Shown here: in pieces, positions 32,099 to 41,503 of the stretch
How positions within the stretch are numbered: position 1 is the stretch's first letter
Layout of the letters: the number at the start of each line of letters is the position of its first letter
From: Devosia sp. 66-22
Lineage (GTDB): Bacteria; Pseudomonadota; Alphaproteobacteria; Rhizobiales; Devosiaceae
Length of the DNA: 64,000 nt
Reading direction: 5' to 3'
NCBI GenBank assembly: GCA_001899065.1
Contig: MKUZ01000006.1
Span: forward strand, 111,054-175,053
Program-made: the position numbers and the translations under genes
The notes under the pieces: model-generated
Told to the model about the DNA's origin: nothing
Seen by the model: only the letters and a program-made list of their open reading frames with translations
Database searches by the model: none

Positions 32099-34465
32099 TC
32101 ACGCCGATGTCTCGCGGGGCTTGGCGCGGGTGGTGGGCTGCGCGCCTGCGGGGTCGTCGGGCCAGGGGTGGCGCGGATAGCGGCCGCGCATGTCCTTGGC
32201 GACGTCCTTCCAGGAGCCGCGCCAGAAGCCCGGCAGGTCGCGCGTGGTCTGGATCGGCCGATGCGCCGGCGAGAGCAGCACGAGCGTGAGCGGCAGCCGG
32301 CCATTGGCGACTGTGGGATGCGTGCCCAGACCATAGAGCTCCTGCACGCGGATCTCGATGCTCGGCCCCGCCTCGGCGGCGTAGTCGATGGGAACCCGGC
32401 TGCCGGTGGGCGCCTCGAAATGCGACGGCAGGGCCCGCTCGACTTCGCTGCGCAGCGCAAAGGGGAGCAGCGGGGCGAGATCGTCGGCCGTAATTTCGGC
32501 AAGCGCCGTGCGGCCTACCAGCAAGGGGACGAGATCGTCCATCGCGATGGCGAAGTCCGGACGGAGGAACCGCGCGCGGGAGATGAGCGCGCGCTGGTCT
32601 TTCGACCAGGGCAGCCGGTCGATGATGTTTTCGGCGAGGAGCCGTGCGGCGCGCTCCGCGTCCGGCGGCGGAACCGGATCGTCGGCCAGCAGCAGCGACT
32701 GGTAGCTGCGGCGACGACGGGCACGAACGGATGAACTCGACCTGTCCCAGGACAGCACGACCTCGCTCGAGACATGCCCGGCGAACAGGTCCTCAATGTC
32801 GTCGCGCGAGATGACGACGGCCGAGCGGATGCGGCCAGTGGCGGCGGCACCGGTGATCTCGGTGACGACGAGGTATGGGCTCGCGGCAAGCACGTCGGTT
32901 TCCTCGAGCGATGCCCCGCGGCCATTGGCAAGGCGATAGCGGCCCCGGGCACCCGCTGCCTGCGCGACGCGATCGGGGAAGGCCCGGGCGAGGTTGCGGC
33001 CGACATCGAGATCGGCGCCGGGAGCACCACCCCAGCGGCGGGCGAGCGAACGCGCATCGCCGGCGCGGCGCGAGCGGTCGGTACGGAAGCGCGCGAGGCG
33101 ATGGGCGAGGTCGGTGTCGTCGCCGCCCAACCCACGTTCGGTGAGCAGGACGGCGAGCTCGGCGGCGGTGCCCCTGTCCTCGGCACGATCGATCATGTGG
33201 GCGAGGCGGGGATGGAGCGGCAGCTTCGCCAGCGCTCTCCCTCCGGCCGTGATGCGCCCGACCTCGTCCAGGGCGTCAAGCTGGCTGAGCAGAGCCACCG
33301 CCTCGCTCCATGCAGGCCCCGGGGGCGGGTCGAGGAAGGCGAGCGCCGCCGGATCGGTGACACCCCAATTTGCGAGGTCGAGCGCGAGACCGGCGAGATC
33401 GGCAGCAAGTATCTCGGGCGTATCATAGGGCGCGAGCGCGCCGGTCTGACCTTCGTTCCACAGACGGTAGGCGACCCCCGGCTGGGTGCGGCCGGCGCGG
33501 CCGCGGCGCTGGTCGGCGGCGGCGCGCGAGACGCGCTGCGTCACGAGCGCAGAGAGGCCGGTGCCCGGATCGTAGGCGGAGACACGGCGGAAGCCGGAGT
33601 CGACGACGATGCGGATGCCCTCGATCGTCAGCGACGTCTCGGCGATAGAGGTCGCCAGCACCACCTTGCGGCGGCCGGCGGGCGACGGCGCGATGGCACG
33701 ATCCTGCTCGGCAGCATCAAGCTGGCCGTAGAGCGGCGCGATGTCGACCGCTTCTGGAACAGCGTTCTCGAGGCGCTCGGCGGTCCGCGAAATCTCCGCC
33801 TGTCCCGGCAGGAAGGCGAGGACCGAACCCTCCTCCTCGCGCATGGCGGCGAGGATGGCGGTGGCCATCTGTTCCTCCAGCCGGCGCAGCGGATCGGGCG
33901 GCACGTAGCGGGTCTCGACCGGGAAGGCGCGGCCCTCGCTCTCGATCACCGGCGCCTCGCCGAGCAGCCTGGCGACGCGGGCACCATCGATGGTGGCCGA
34001 CATCACCAATAGCCGCAGATCGGGCCGCAGCGCCGTCGCGTCGAGCGCCAGCGCGAGGCCGAGATCGGCGTCGAGGCTCCGCTCGTGGAACTCGTCGAAG
34101 ATCACGGCGGCAACGCCCGACAGCTCGGGATCGTCGAGAAGCATGCGGGTGAACACGCCCTCGGTGACGACTTCGATGCGCGTGGCAGCGGTCACCCTGG
34201 AATCGAGGCGGACGCGGTAGCCGATCGTCTGCCCGACGGCCTCGCCCAGCGTGCGCGCCATGAAGCTCGCGGCGGCACGCGCGGCAAGCCGCCGCGGCTC
34301 GAGCATGACGATGCGGCCATCGCCGCGCCAGGGTGCGTCGAGCAGCGCCAGCGGCACGCGCGTGGTCTTGCCGGCGCCCGGCGCGGCAACCAGCACGGCG
34401 CGGGGGCTCCGCTGCAGCGCCGCGCGCAGCGCCGGCAGGACGGCATCGATGGGTAACGGGATCAT
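32099..34465 (-). CDS. hrpB: ATP-dependent helicase HrpB
   Basis: This 788-residue DExH helicase has motif I APGAGKTT (~30), motif II FDEFHERS, motif III MSATID, and motif VI QRRGRAGR, followed by the helicase-associated and HrpB C-terminal domains (PDFAIAMDDLVPLL, LPGFWRGSW). The length fits HrpB, an RNA/DNA helicase of unclear role in bacteria. The start MIPLPIDAVL at 34465 is the family start; an upstream in-frame extension to 34501 is less likely. It is convergent with the AraC gene. Confidence 0.93.
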   Translation of the reverse strand: MIPLPIDAVLPALRAALQRSPRAVLVAAPGAGKTTRVPLALLDAPWRGDGRIVMLEPRRLAARAAASFMARTLGEAVGQTIGYRVRLDSRVTAATRIEVVTEGVFTRMLLDDPELSGVAAVIFDEFHERSLDADLGLALALDATALRPDLRLLVMSATIDGARVARLLGEAPVIESEGRAFPVETRYVPPDPLRRLEEQMATAILAAMREEEGSVLAFLPGQAEISRTAERLENAVPEAVDIAPLYGQLDAAEQDRAIAPSPAGRRKVVLATSIAETSLTIEGIRIVVDSGFRRVSAYDPGTGLSALVTQRVSRAAADQRRGRAGRTQPGVAYRLWNEGQTGALAPYDTPEILAADLAGLALDLANWGVTDPAALAFLDPPPGPAWSEAVALLSQLDALDEVGRITAGGRALAKLPLHPRLAHMIDRAEDRGTAAELAVLLTERGLGGDDTDLAHRLARFRTDRSRRAGDARSLARRWGGAPGADLDVGRNLARAFPDRVAQAAGARGRYRLANGRGASLEETDVLAASPYLVVTEITGAAATGRIRSAVVISRDDIEDLFAGHVSSEVVLSWDRSSSSVRARRRRSYQSLLLADDPVPPPDAERAARLLAENIIDRLPWSKDQRALISRARFLRPDFAIAMDDLVPLLVGRTALAEITADDLAPLLPFALRSEVERALPSHFEAPTGSRVPIDYAAEAGPSIEIRVQELYGLGTHPTVANGRLPLTLVLLSPAHRPIQTTRDLPGFWRGSWKDVAKDMRGRYPRHPWPDDPAGAQPTTRAKPRETSA

Positions 34466-34557
34466 TAACGCTGTCTTGAGCGGAAATGCGCGGCGCCGCA
34501 AGAGCCGGCAACTTCCCGCATGCCCAGCGCGTTAGTGCATGCGATCGGAGGCCCGCC

Positions 34558-34932
34558 ATGTTGTTCCGTCCCAGCGCTGATCAGAACCTCACTGCCATCC
34601 ATGCCATGCTCGATGCCTGGAATGCCGAAGCCGACCGCTTCCGGCAGGCCGCGGTGGCGGCGCGTCGCGGCGAAACGCCAAGCTCGCTCACGGCGGGAGC
34701 AGCGGAAGAGGCGCATGAGGGCCTGATGACGCTGCTGGGCGAGATCGACGACGCGCTCGAGCGGGTGGCGCCGGGCGGCCCGCAGTTTGGCGGCCTGCTG
34801 CAGGCGCAGATGATGGCGATCGCGCTGCTCGAGAGCGTGGGCAATTCCTACGATGTGCTCGACCGCTTCGTGACCGAGCCTGTCGGGGGGCCGCACCGCA
34901 TCGCGCATGAGCTGCGCACCGCGGCCGAATGA
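34558..34932 (+). CDS. Hypothetical protein, 124 aa
   Basis: ATG at 34558 follows GGAGG by six bases. The product is mostly helical: MLFRPSADQNLTAIHAMLDA, a polar stretch (ARRGETPSSLTAGAAEEA), then ALLESVGNSYDVLDRFVTEP. No signal peptide, membrane segment or known domain is visible. Its stop overlaps the start of the cupin gene by four bases, so the two are expressed together. Confidence 0.65.
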   Translation: MLFRPSADQNLTAIHAMLDAWNAEADRFRQAAVAARRGETPSSLTAGAAEEAHEGLMTLLGEIDDALERVAPGGPQFGGLLQAQMMAIALLESVGNSYDVLDRFVTEPVGGPHRIAHELRTAAE

Positions 34933-35414
34933 GCGACCCCGAAATCCTGCTGCTGCGGCCCGGGGCGACGATGCCCAACAGCCGACTGCCGGTGCTGATC
35001 TACCGGCGGGTGCTGGAAGGCGGGGCGCGCGGCTTCGACGCACTGTTCCGCAGCAATGGCTGGGGCGGCACATGGCGCAACGGCGTCTACGATTACGACC
35101 ATTTCCACTCCAACGCGCATGAGGTGCTGGGCGTCGACAGCGGCTGGGCCAGCGTGCAACTGGGCGGCGATGTGGGCCAGGCGATCGAGGTGGAAGCGGG
35201 CGACGTGCTGGTGCTGCCGGCGGGCACGGGCCACCGGCGGATCGGCAAGTCGGAAGACTTTGCGGTGTCGGGTGCCTACCCACCCGGTCAGGAGCACTAC
35301 GACACCTGCCGCGCCAGCACGCCGGAGGCCGAACTGCGGATCAACAAGGTGCCCCTGCCCCCGACCGATCCGGTCGAGGGCGCAGACGGGCCGCTGCTGC
35401 GGCTATGGGCCTAG
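34929..35414 (+). CDS. Cupin-domain protein (YjlB-like)
   Basis: This single-cupin protein has 161 residues. The first cupin box is YDHFHSNAHEVLGV..G with metal-type histidines, and the second box is VLVLPAGTGHRRIG. It resembles the YjlB family of unknown function, which may bind a sugar or metal. It is coupled to the 124-aa gene (ATGA overlap). Its TAG stop is directly followed by the stop of the convergent trypsin-like gene without a single spacer base. Confidence 0.82.
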   Translation: MSDPEILLLRPGATMPNSRLPVLIYRRVLEGGARGFDALFRSNGWGGTWRNGVYDYDHFHSNAHEVLGVDSGWASVQLGGDVGQAIEVEAGDVLVLPAGTGHRRIGKSEDFAVSGAYPPGQEHYDTCRASTPEAELRINKVPLPPTDPVEGADGPLLRLWA

Positions 35415-36320
35415 CTACTGCAGCGACGGACGCTTGAGGAAGCTGTTGCGGTCGGCGGATTTGACGCGCAGCCAGGATTCGCGGCCGTCGCGCACGATGC
35501 GCATGGGCACTTCTGCGCCCGCTTCGCCGATGGTCCACACCTTGCGGTAGAAATCGGCGAGGCTGTCGACTTCGGCATCGCGTACGTCCGAGATGATATC
35601 GCCGCGCTGCAGCCCGGCCTGTTGCGCGGGGCTGCCTTCGGAGACGCTCATCACCACGACTTCGCCGTTGCTTTCGGCCGAGAACACGCCGAGCCAGGGG
35701 CGCGGCGGACGGTTGGCGCGGCCGGTGGTCAGCATGTCGTCGAGGATGGGGCGCAGCAGGCCGATGGGCACCGCCATGTTGATGTCGGTGACGGCGCCGG
35801 ACTGCATCATCTGGAGGCGCAGCGAGCCGATGCCGATGAGCCTGCCCTCGGCATCGAGCAGGGCCGCGCCGCCCCAGGACGGATGCGCCGGGGCGATGAA
35901 GATCGCCTCCTCGAGCAGGTATTCCCAGTAGCCGGCGAATTCCTGCTTGCCCACGATCGCGGCCTTGACGGAGCGGCCGGCGCCGTCGGCAAAGACGACC
36001 GGGTCGCCGACGGTGGCCGCACTCGAATCGCCGAGCTCGAGCGCCGGCAGGCCGAGCTCGCCGAGCGCCTGGACGAGACCGAAGCCGGTCTCCTGGTCAT
36101 AGGCCAGCGCATGGCCGGCCACCACGCGATTGTCGTGGGTGGTCAGCCACACCTCCTCGGCCTCGGTGATGAGGTAGCCGATGGTGAGCACGAGGCCCTT
36201 GTCGCCGATCACCACGCCGCTGCCTTCGCGCAGCGTGCCGAGACCTGCGGCGGTGAACGCATCGTCGGGGATATGGGCGCGGACCGCCACGACGGACGGC
36301 AAAGTGGTGTCGATTTCCAT
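35415..36320 (-). CDS. HtrA-like trypsin-fold/PDZ protein lacking catalytic residues
   Basis: This encodes 301 residues with an S1C-type chymotrypsin fold (~1-195) and a PDZ domain (~207-285, GSPAQQAGLQRGDIISDVRD). Compared with HtrA, the His segment xTNxHV reads VLTIGYLI (Tyr49 instead of His), the Asp segment TDLAVL reads TGFGLV (Gly79), and the Ser segment NSGGPL reads SWGGAAL (Trp149). All three catalytic positions are therefore replaced. No signal peptide precedes MEIDTTLPSV, so it is probably cytoplasmic. It likely works as a peptide-binding or scaffold protein, not a protease. Confidence 0.8.
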   Translation of the reverse strand: MEIDTTLPSVVAVRAHIPDDAFTAAGLGTLREGSGVVIGDKGLVLTIGYLITEAEEVWLTTHDNRVVAGHALAYDQETGFGLVQALGELGLPALELGDSSAATVGDPVVFADGAGRSVKAAIVGKQEFAGYWEYLLEEAIFIAPAHPSWGGAALLDAEGRLIGIGSLRLQMMQSGAVTDINMAVPIGLLRPILDDMLTTGRANRPPRPWLGVFSAESNGEVVVMSVSEGSPAQQAGLQRGDIISDVRDAEVDSLADFYRKVWTIGEAGAEVPMRIVRDGRESWLRVKSADRNSFLKRPSLQ

Positions 36321-36431
36321 TGTCTTGTCCTGGGCGTGGAGAACGCGGAGGCCGGGCCGCGAGGGCACGATAGCTCAACATATGAACTCGTCGCCGGGGC
36401 CGCAAGTCGCGGCGCCCGCTCGCGTCCGCCC

Positions 36432-36752
36432 TATGGGCACGCCCTTGCGACGCTGGGTGGGCGCGAGAGCAGTACTGCACGACTCGAGGAAGCTGTCGCC
36501 GCCTTCCGGCTGGCTCTCGAAGAGCGCTCCCGCGAGCGCGTGCCGCTCGACTGGGCCACAACGCAGAACAATCTGGGCAATGCGCTCAAGACGCTGGGCG
36601 AGCGCGTGATGAGCCGGCAGGTACTGGTGGACGCCCGCTCAGCGATCACCAATAGTTGGGACGTCTATCGCGAAGCTGGATATCAACAGCACGACGCCTA
36701 CTTCGCCAACCTCATCGCCACGGTCGATGCCGCACTGGCGAATCTAGACTGA
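36432..36752 (+). pseudogene. Remnant of a tandem TPR-repeat gene (C-terminal end only)
   Basis: The frame reads YGHALATLGGRESSTARLEE, then a repeat-type segment AFRLALEERSRERVPLDWAT, then TQNNLGNALKTLGE before a unique C-terminal tail ending in ANLIATVDAALANLD. The ALxTLGERESGTARLEEAV unit is the repeat of long bacterial TPR proteins. Only about one and a half units remain, no start codon or ribosome site fits, and upstream DNA lacks the repeat. It is most likely the surviving 3' end of a deleted gene. Confidence 0.65.
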
Positions 36753-36755
36753 CCC

Positions 36756-37325
36756 TCAGTCCTTGGCGCGCTCGACGTAGGAGCCGTCTTCGGTCATCAC
36801 CACGACGCGGGTGCCGACGCCGATGTGGGGCGGGACCATGGTCTTGGCGCCGTTCGACAGCGTTGCGGTCTTGAACGAGGACGAGGCCGTCTGGCCCTTG
36901 ACCACGGGTTCGGTCTCGGTGATCTCGAGCGTGACGCGGGCCGGCAGCTCGATGGCAAGGGCGGCGCCTTCGAAGGTCTTCATGTAGACCTTCATGCCGT
37001 CCTGCAGGAAAATCTTCTGGTCGCCCACGACGTCCTCGGGGACAGCGAGCTGCTCGTAGCTGGTGGGCTCCATGAAGTGGTAGCCCTCGGCGTCGTTATA
37101 GAGGAACTGATATTCGCGCTCGTCGACATCGGCCTTTTCGACCATTTCGACGGTGCGCCAGCGGCCGATGACCTTCACGCCATCGGACATGCGGCGCATG
37201 GTGACGTTGGTCACCGAGTTGCCCTTGCCGGGGTGGACGTTCTCGGCGGTGAGGATGACGTGCAGATTGCCGTCCTGCTCGACCACCTGGCCTTTACGCA
37301 GCGACGAGGCGATGACCTTGACCAT
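36756..37325 (-). CDS. efp: Translation elongation factor P
   Basis: This 189-residue three-domain EF-P has Lys34 at the tip of domain I (HPGKGNS), the residue that is modified by beta-lysylation in EpmA-type systems. EF-P enters the ribosome at stalled polyproline codons and restores peptide-bond formation. It is divergent from epmA, which encodes the enzyme that modifies this lysine; their starts are 132 bases apart. The stop lies three bases from the end of the TPR remnant. Confidence 0.96.
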   Translation of the reverse strand: MVKVIASSLRKGQVVEQDGNLHVILTAENVHPGKGNSVTNVTMRRMSDGVKVIGRWRTVEMVEKADVDEREYQFLYNDAEGYHFMEPTSYEQLAVPEDVVGDQKIFLQDGMKVYMKTFEGAALAIELPARVTLEITETEPVVKGQTASSSFKTATLSNGAKTMVPPHIGVGTRVVVMTEDGSYVERAKD

Positions 37326-37457
37326 TATTTCTTCCTTGTGGCGGCACCGGAGGGGGCCTAGAGAGCGGCCGAACCGTTCACCGGTGCGGGTAGAACTTTG
37401 TGTTTTCGGCGCCGCCGATAGCGCAAAATCTGCAAATCCGCCAGTCCCGAGCGACAA

Positions 37458-38507
37458 ATGAGCCAAACCCCCGTCTCCCAGTGGTGGGCGCCCCATCTCC
37501 ACGCCGACCGGCGACCGATCCTGTTGGCCCGCAACCGGGTCGAAGCGGCCATCCGGGGCTATTTGGCCGCCGAGGACTTCGTGCTGGTCGATCCGCCCGG
37601 CCTGCAGCGCTCGCCGGGCAATGAAACGCATCTCCACGCCTTCGCCACGACGATGATCGGCGAGGACGGCGGCGCCGAGACCCGCTACCTCCACACCTCG
37701 CCCGAATTCTCGATGAAAAAGCTCCTCGCGGCCGGCGAGCAGCGTATTGCGAGCCTCGGCCATGTGTGGCGCAACCGGGAGCGGAGCGCCCGGCACCATC
37801 CCGAGTTCACGATGCTCGAATGGTATCGCGCGGGGGAACCCTACACGGCCGTCATGGACGACTGCGTGACCATGATCCGCATCGCTGCCGAGACCACCGG
37901 CGCCGTGACACTGCGCCAGCGCGGGCATGAGGCCGATCCGTTCGCGCCGGTCGAGCGGATCAGCGTCGCCGACGCGTTCCGCACGCATGCCGGCATCGAC
38001 CTGCTGGGCACGATGGACGCCGACGGCAACACGGATGCGGCGGCACTTGCGGCGCAGATGCAGGCCACCGGCCTCGCGGTGCCCGACGACATCCAATGGT
38101 CGTATCTGTTCACCCGCATCCTCACCGAGAAGGTCGAACCCCGGCTCGGCATGGGACAGATCACCATCCTCGACCGCTACCCCGCCAGCGAAGCGGCGCT
38201 GGCGCGGCGCACGCCCGACGACGCGCGAACCGCCGAGCGGTTCGAGATCTATGCCTGCGGGGTGGAGCTTGCCAATGGCTTCGGCGAGCTCACCGATGCG
38301 GCCGAGCAACGCCGCCGCTTCACCATCGAGATGCAGGAGAAAGCCCGTCTCTATGGCGAGCGCTATCCGCTCGACGAGGAATTCCTCGCCGCGCTCGAGA
38401 TCATGCCCGAGGCGAGCGGCATTGCGCTGGGTTTCGACCGGCTGGTGATGCTGGCGACGGGTGCCAGCCGGATCGACCAGGTGATCTGGGTGCCGGTCGC
38501 CGAGTAG
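37458..38507 (+). CDS. epmA: EF-P beta-lysine ligase
   Basis: This 349-residue class II lysyl-tRNA-synthetase paralogue lacks the anticodon-binding domain. Motif 2 is visible as [20 protein letters not shown], and motif 3 as [14 protein letters not shown]. The substrate segment [15 protein letters not shown] is typical of GenX/PoxA. It attaches (beta-)lysine to Lys34 of EF-P. The partner 2,3-aminomutase EpmB is not in the window. The stop is nine bases from the convergent GGDEF/EAL gene. Confidence 0.94.
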   Translation: MSQTPVSQWWAPHLHADRRPILLARNRVEAAIRGYLAAEDFVLVDPPGLQRSPGNETHLHAFATTMIGEDGGAETRYLHTSPEFSMKKLLAAGEQRIASLGHVWRNRERSARHHPEFTMLEWYRAGEPYTAVMDDCVTMIRIAAETTGAVTLRQRGHEADPFAPVERISVADAFRTHAGIDLLGTMDADGNTDAAALAAQMQATGLAVPDDIQWSYLFTRILTEKVEPRLGMGQITILDRYPASEAALARRTPDDARTAERFEIYACGVELANGFGELTDAAEQRRRFTIEMQEKARLYGERYPLDEEFLAALEIMPEASGIALGFDRLVMLATGASRIDQVIWVPVAE

Positions 38508-38516
38508 ACCGGCGCT

Positions 38517-41180
38517 CTAGGCGGCCTCGACCTTCGCCTGCCAATTGAGGACGAAACGCTCGAACTGGCCCGGAGCGAGCGGCTTGCTGAAGGCATAGCC
38601 CTGCAGGAAATCGCAATCGAGCTCGGTGGCGATGCGCGCATGGTCGTCGGTCTCGACGCCCTCGGCGATGACGCTGATGCCGAGCGAATGGCCGATATCG
38701 ACGATGGACGAGATGAGGCGGCGCTGCGCTTCGGATTCGCGCACCGGCAGCAGCAATTGCCGATCGATCTTGAGGCGGCGGGGCTGGAGCTTGAGCAGGC
38801 TCACGATCGAGGCGTAGCCGGTGCCGAAATCGTCGATTTCGATGTCGATGCCCAGTTCGCGCAACTGGTCGATATTGAAGGCGACGAGGTCGTCGCTCTC
38901 GTCGAGATAGATCGACTCGACCAGTTCGAACGAGATGGTGCCCGGCGCGATGTCGAGCTTCTTGAGGCTCTTGATGAGGCCCTCGTCGCGCAGCCGGCGG
39001 CCCGAGACATTGACCGAGGCGCGCGGCACGTGGAGGCCCTGGCCGCGCCAGGTGTTCATCCAGGCGAGCGTCTGCTCGAGGATCATGCGGTCGATGGTGG
39101 CGACGACATTGAGATCTTCGGCAATGGGCATGAACTGGTCGGGAGAGACGATGCCGCGCGTCGGATGTTCCCAGCGCGCCAGCGCCTCGACACCCGAGAT
39201 GCGCAGCGTGCGCGCATCGAATTGCGGCTGGTACCAGGCGACGAACTGGCCCTCCTCCATGCCCTTGAGGATGTCGTCGGCCATCTGCTTGGTGGAGACG
39301 ATTTCGGCCTGCAGGGCTTCGGTGAAGAATTCGTGGCGGTTGCGGCCGCGGCGCTTGGCGCGATAGAGCGCGATATCGGCGTCGATCAGCAGGCGCTTGT
39401 CGTCGACCCTGGGGCCGCGCTGATAGGCGACGCCGATCGACACGCCGCAGCGGCAGTCGTGCCCGTCATAGGGGACGGGCTTGCGCATTTCGTTGACGAT
39501 GCGGCTCGCAAGCCGTGCGAGGTCGCGGCGGCCGCGGCGCAGGGCGCTCAAGACCACGAATTCGTCGCCGCCGATGCGCGCCACGAAATCGTCGGCCCGC
39601 ACATTGTCGCGCAGCACCTTGGCGGCGTGCACCAGCATGGCGTCGCCGGCGGCATGGCCGAGCGTGTCGTTGATCTGCTTGAAGCGGTCGAGGTCGATGT
39701 GGAGCAGCGCGAGGCCGCCGGTGTCGCTGTCGCAGTCCGCGGCGCGCTCGGCGAGCACGCGGTCGAGATAGCGACGGTTGGGGAGTTGCGTCAGGGCATC
39801 GTGCAGCGAGGTGTGCTCGATGCGCGCGGTGGCTTCCACCAGTTCGGCATTGCGCGCTTCGGATTCGTTCATGGCGCGCTCGAGCGCCTGCTTGTTGGCG
39901 ACGTCGGCCGACACGTCCCAGTTGACGCCGACGACGCGCGACGATCCGTCGGTCTCGCGGAAGCAGGTGCCGATGGCACGGATGACGCGCTCGCCGCCAT
40001 CGGCGAGACGGACGCGGAACTCGGAATTGTAGTTGCCGCGGACGCGCAAGGCGTCAGCGAATTCTTGCTGCGCCCGGGTGCGGTCGTCGGGATGCAGGGC
40101 GTTCTTCCATTGATGATAGGTGCGCACGGCGCCGTCGCGCGGCTGGCCGTAGAGGTCGTTCATGCGGTCGTCCCAGACCAGCACGTCGCTGTCGATATTG
40201 TACTCGAACACGCCCACCTTGGACGTATCGAGGGCAAGCCCGAGGCGCCGCGACAGCACTTTGAGCTGGTGCTCGCGCTCACCCAGCGCGCGGATGTGAT
40301 CCTGCCGCTCGCCGATGAGGAAGCGCGCCACGAACAGCGGCACGAGGACGAGGAGGCACCCCAGCGCGATGAGGGCGCGGAAGCCCCAGGGATTGGGCAG
40401 CGGCGCGGCCCAGCCATTGCTCGGGCGCGCCAGCAGCTGCCACGAGCCGCCCGGCAGTTTGACATCCGCGGTGACCGGCCGGTCGTCGCGCAGAGTGTCC
40501 GAACCAAAGAAGACGTCGCCGCGCGCGCCGATGCCATCATGACCGCGCAGCGCGATGTCGAGGCCGAGCGCCGGGTCAAGCAGGCCGCTGTCGCGGTAGA
40601 GCTTTTCGGCATCGACGACGGCCGAAACGATGCCCCAGAAGACCTGGGGGCGCGCGTCGCCGAGGAACACCGGGAAACGCCCGATGAAGCCGGTGCCGCC
40701 CTGAACGAGATTGACCGGGCCGGCGAGTACGAGATTGCCGGTGTCGCGGGCCCGGTAGGCGGCTTCGCGCTGCGCGTCGTTCTTGGTGTAGTCGAGGCCG
40801 ATCACCTTCTCATTGCCCTTGAGGGGGTAGGTCATGGTGACCTTGAGGTTGGGGGCGCCGGCGATGCTGCGGAGCTGGGAGTCCTCGCCCAGCACCTGGC
40901 TCGCAAGGCGGGCGAAGCGGGTCAGGCCCATGCCGGGCTCGGTGACCACGGTGGCGACGAGGCCGCGCACGAGCTGCAAATTGCCGTTGATGTTGCCCTC
41001 GAGGCGGGCGCGGATCACCGAGACCTGCCGGGTCACCTGGGCGCGGAGCTGCTGCTCCTGGAGCGCGCTGTTCTGCCGGTCGATGAAGAGGGCGGAGCCG
41101 CTGACGACGACCAGCGCCACCAGCACGAACAGGTTCGTCGGCCGGAACGGCGCGCGCACCAGTTCGCCCAGACTACCCAT
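38517..41180 (-). CDS. CHASE-PAS-GGDEF-EAL cyclic-di-GMP protein
   Basis: This encodes 887 residues. TM1 (~16-34) and TM2 (~267-288) flank a CHASE-type periplasmic sensor. A PAS domain follows (~310-425), then GGDEF (~453-615, intact RIGGDEF at ~536) and EAL (~632-875, intact VEALARW, ELVES, DDFGTG, EGVET). Both synthesis and breakdown of c-di-GMP are therefore possible. I chose the ATG at 41180; a GTG at 41201 with AAGG eight bases upstream is a good alternative. It stands alone, convergent with epmA. Confidence 0.9.
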   Translation of the reverse strand: MGSLGELVRAPFRPTNLFVLVALVVVSGSALFIDRQNSALQEQQLRAQVTRQVSVIRARLEGNINGNLQLVRGLVATVVTEPGMGLTRFARLASQVLGEDSQLRSIAGAPNLKVTMTYPLKGNEKVIGLDYTKNDAQREAAYRARDTGNLVLAGPVNLVQGGTGFIGRFPVFLGDARPQVFWGIVSAVVDAEKLYRDSGLLDPALGLDIALRGHDGIGARGDVFFGSDTLRDDRPVTADVKLPGGSWQLLARPSNGWAAPLPNPWGFRALIALGCLLVLVPLFVARFLIGERQDHIRALGEREHQLKVLSRRLGLALDTSKVGVFEYNIDSDVLVWDDRMNDLYGQPRDGAVRTYHQWKNALHPDDRTRAQQEFADALRVRGNYNSEFRVRLADGGERVIRAIGTCFRETDGSSRVVGVNWDVSADVANKQALERAMNESEARNAELVEATARIEHTSLHDALTQLPNRRYLDRVLAERAADCDSDTGGLALLHIDLDRFKQINDTLGHAAGDAMLVHAAKVLRDNVRADDFVARIGGDEFVVLSALRRGRRDLARLASRIVNEMRKPVPYDGHDCRCGVSIGVAYQRGPRVDDKRLLIDADIALYRAKRRGRNRHEFFTEALQAEIVSTKQMADDILKGMEEGQFVAWYQPQFDARTLRISGVEALARWEHPTRGIVSPDQFMPIAEDLNVVATIDRMILEQTLAWMNTWRGQGLHVPRASVNVSGRRLRDEGLIKSLKKLDIAPGTISFELVESIYLDESDDLVAFNIDQLRELGIDIEIDDFGTGYASIVSLLKLQPRRLKIDRQLLLPVRESEAQRRLISSIVDIGHSLGISVIAEGVETDDHARIATELDCDFLQGYAFSKPLAPGQFERFVLNWQAKVEAA

Positions 41181-41503
41181 GATTGCCGATAAGCTGCCCA
41201 CGCTTTCGACCTTGCCCCTGTTCAAGCGGCAAGTGTCAGATGCCGGAACTTAAGGTTGGCTTATCGGCGCCCCGACACCGTCATGGTGGTTGATGGGGGG
41301 TTAAGAAGAAAAACGCCGGCGGCCGGGGAACCAATGACGGCGCCGTGCATTGAGGAGGCGTCCCCGAACGATTGTTGACCCAAGAGGCCGTCACGTTTTC
41401 CCCCAAAACGCGGCGGCCTCGCCCTTTTTGGCCAACGGAATCCGCGACTTGACCGCAGGACGACAGCTTCCATACTAGTTCGGTCCACGAGCCGGGTGAC
41501 CTC
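41181..41503. promoter_or_regulatory. Intergenic region with probable uxaC promoter
   Basis: This region of 323 bases lies between the divergent c-di-GMP gene and uxaC. TTGACC (41449-41454) and CATACT (41471-41476), spaced 16 bases, make a plausible promoter 28 bases before the uxaC start. The rest shows G- and C-runs but no clear hairpin or repeat. Confidence 0.4.

Noticed and set aside
38640-41192. 850-residue plus-strand open frame opposite the GGDEF/EAL gene.
   Set aside because: The opposite strand holds intact GGDEF and EAL motifs; this frame has no recognisable domain.
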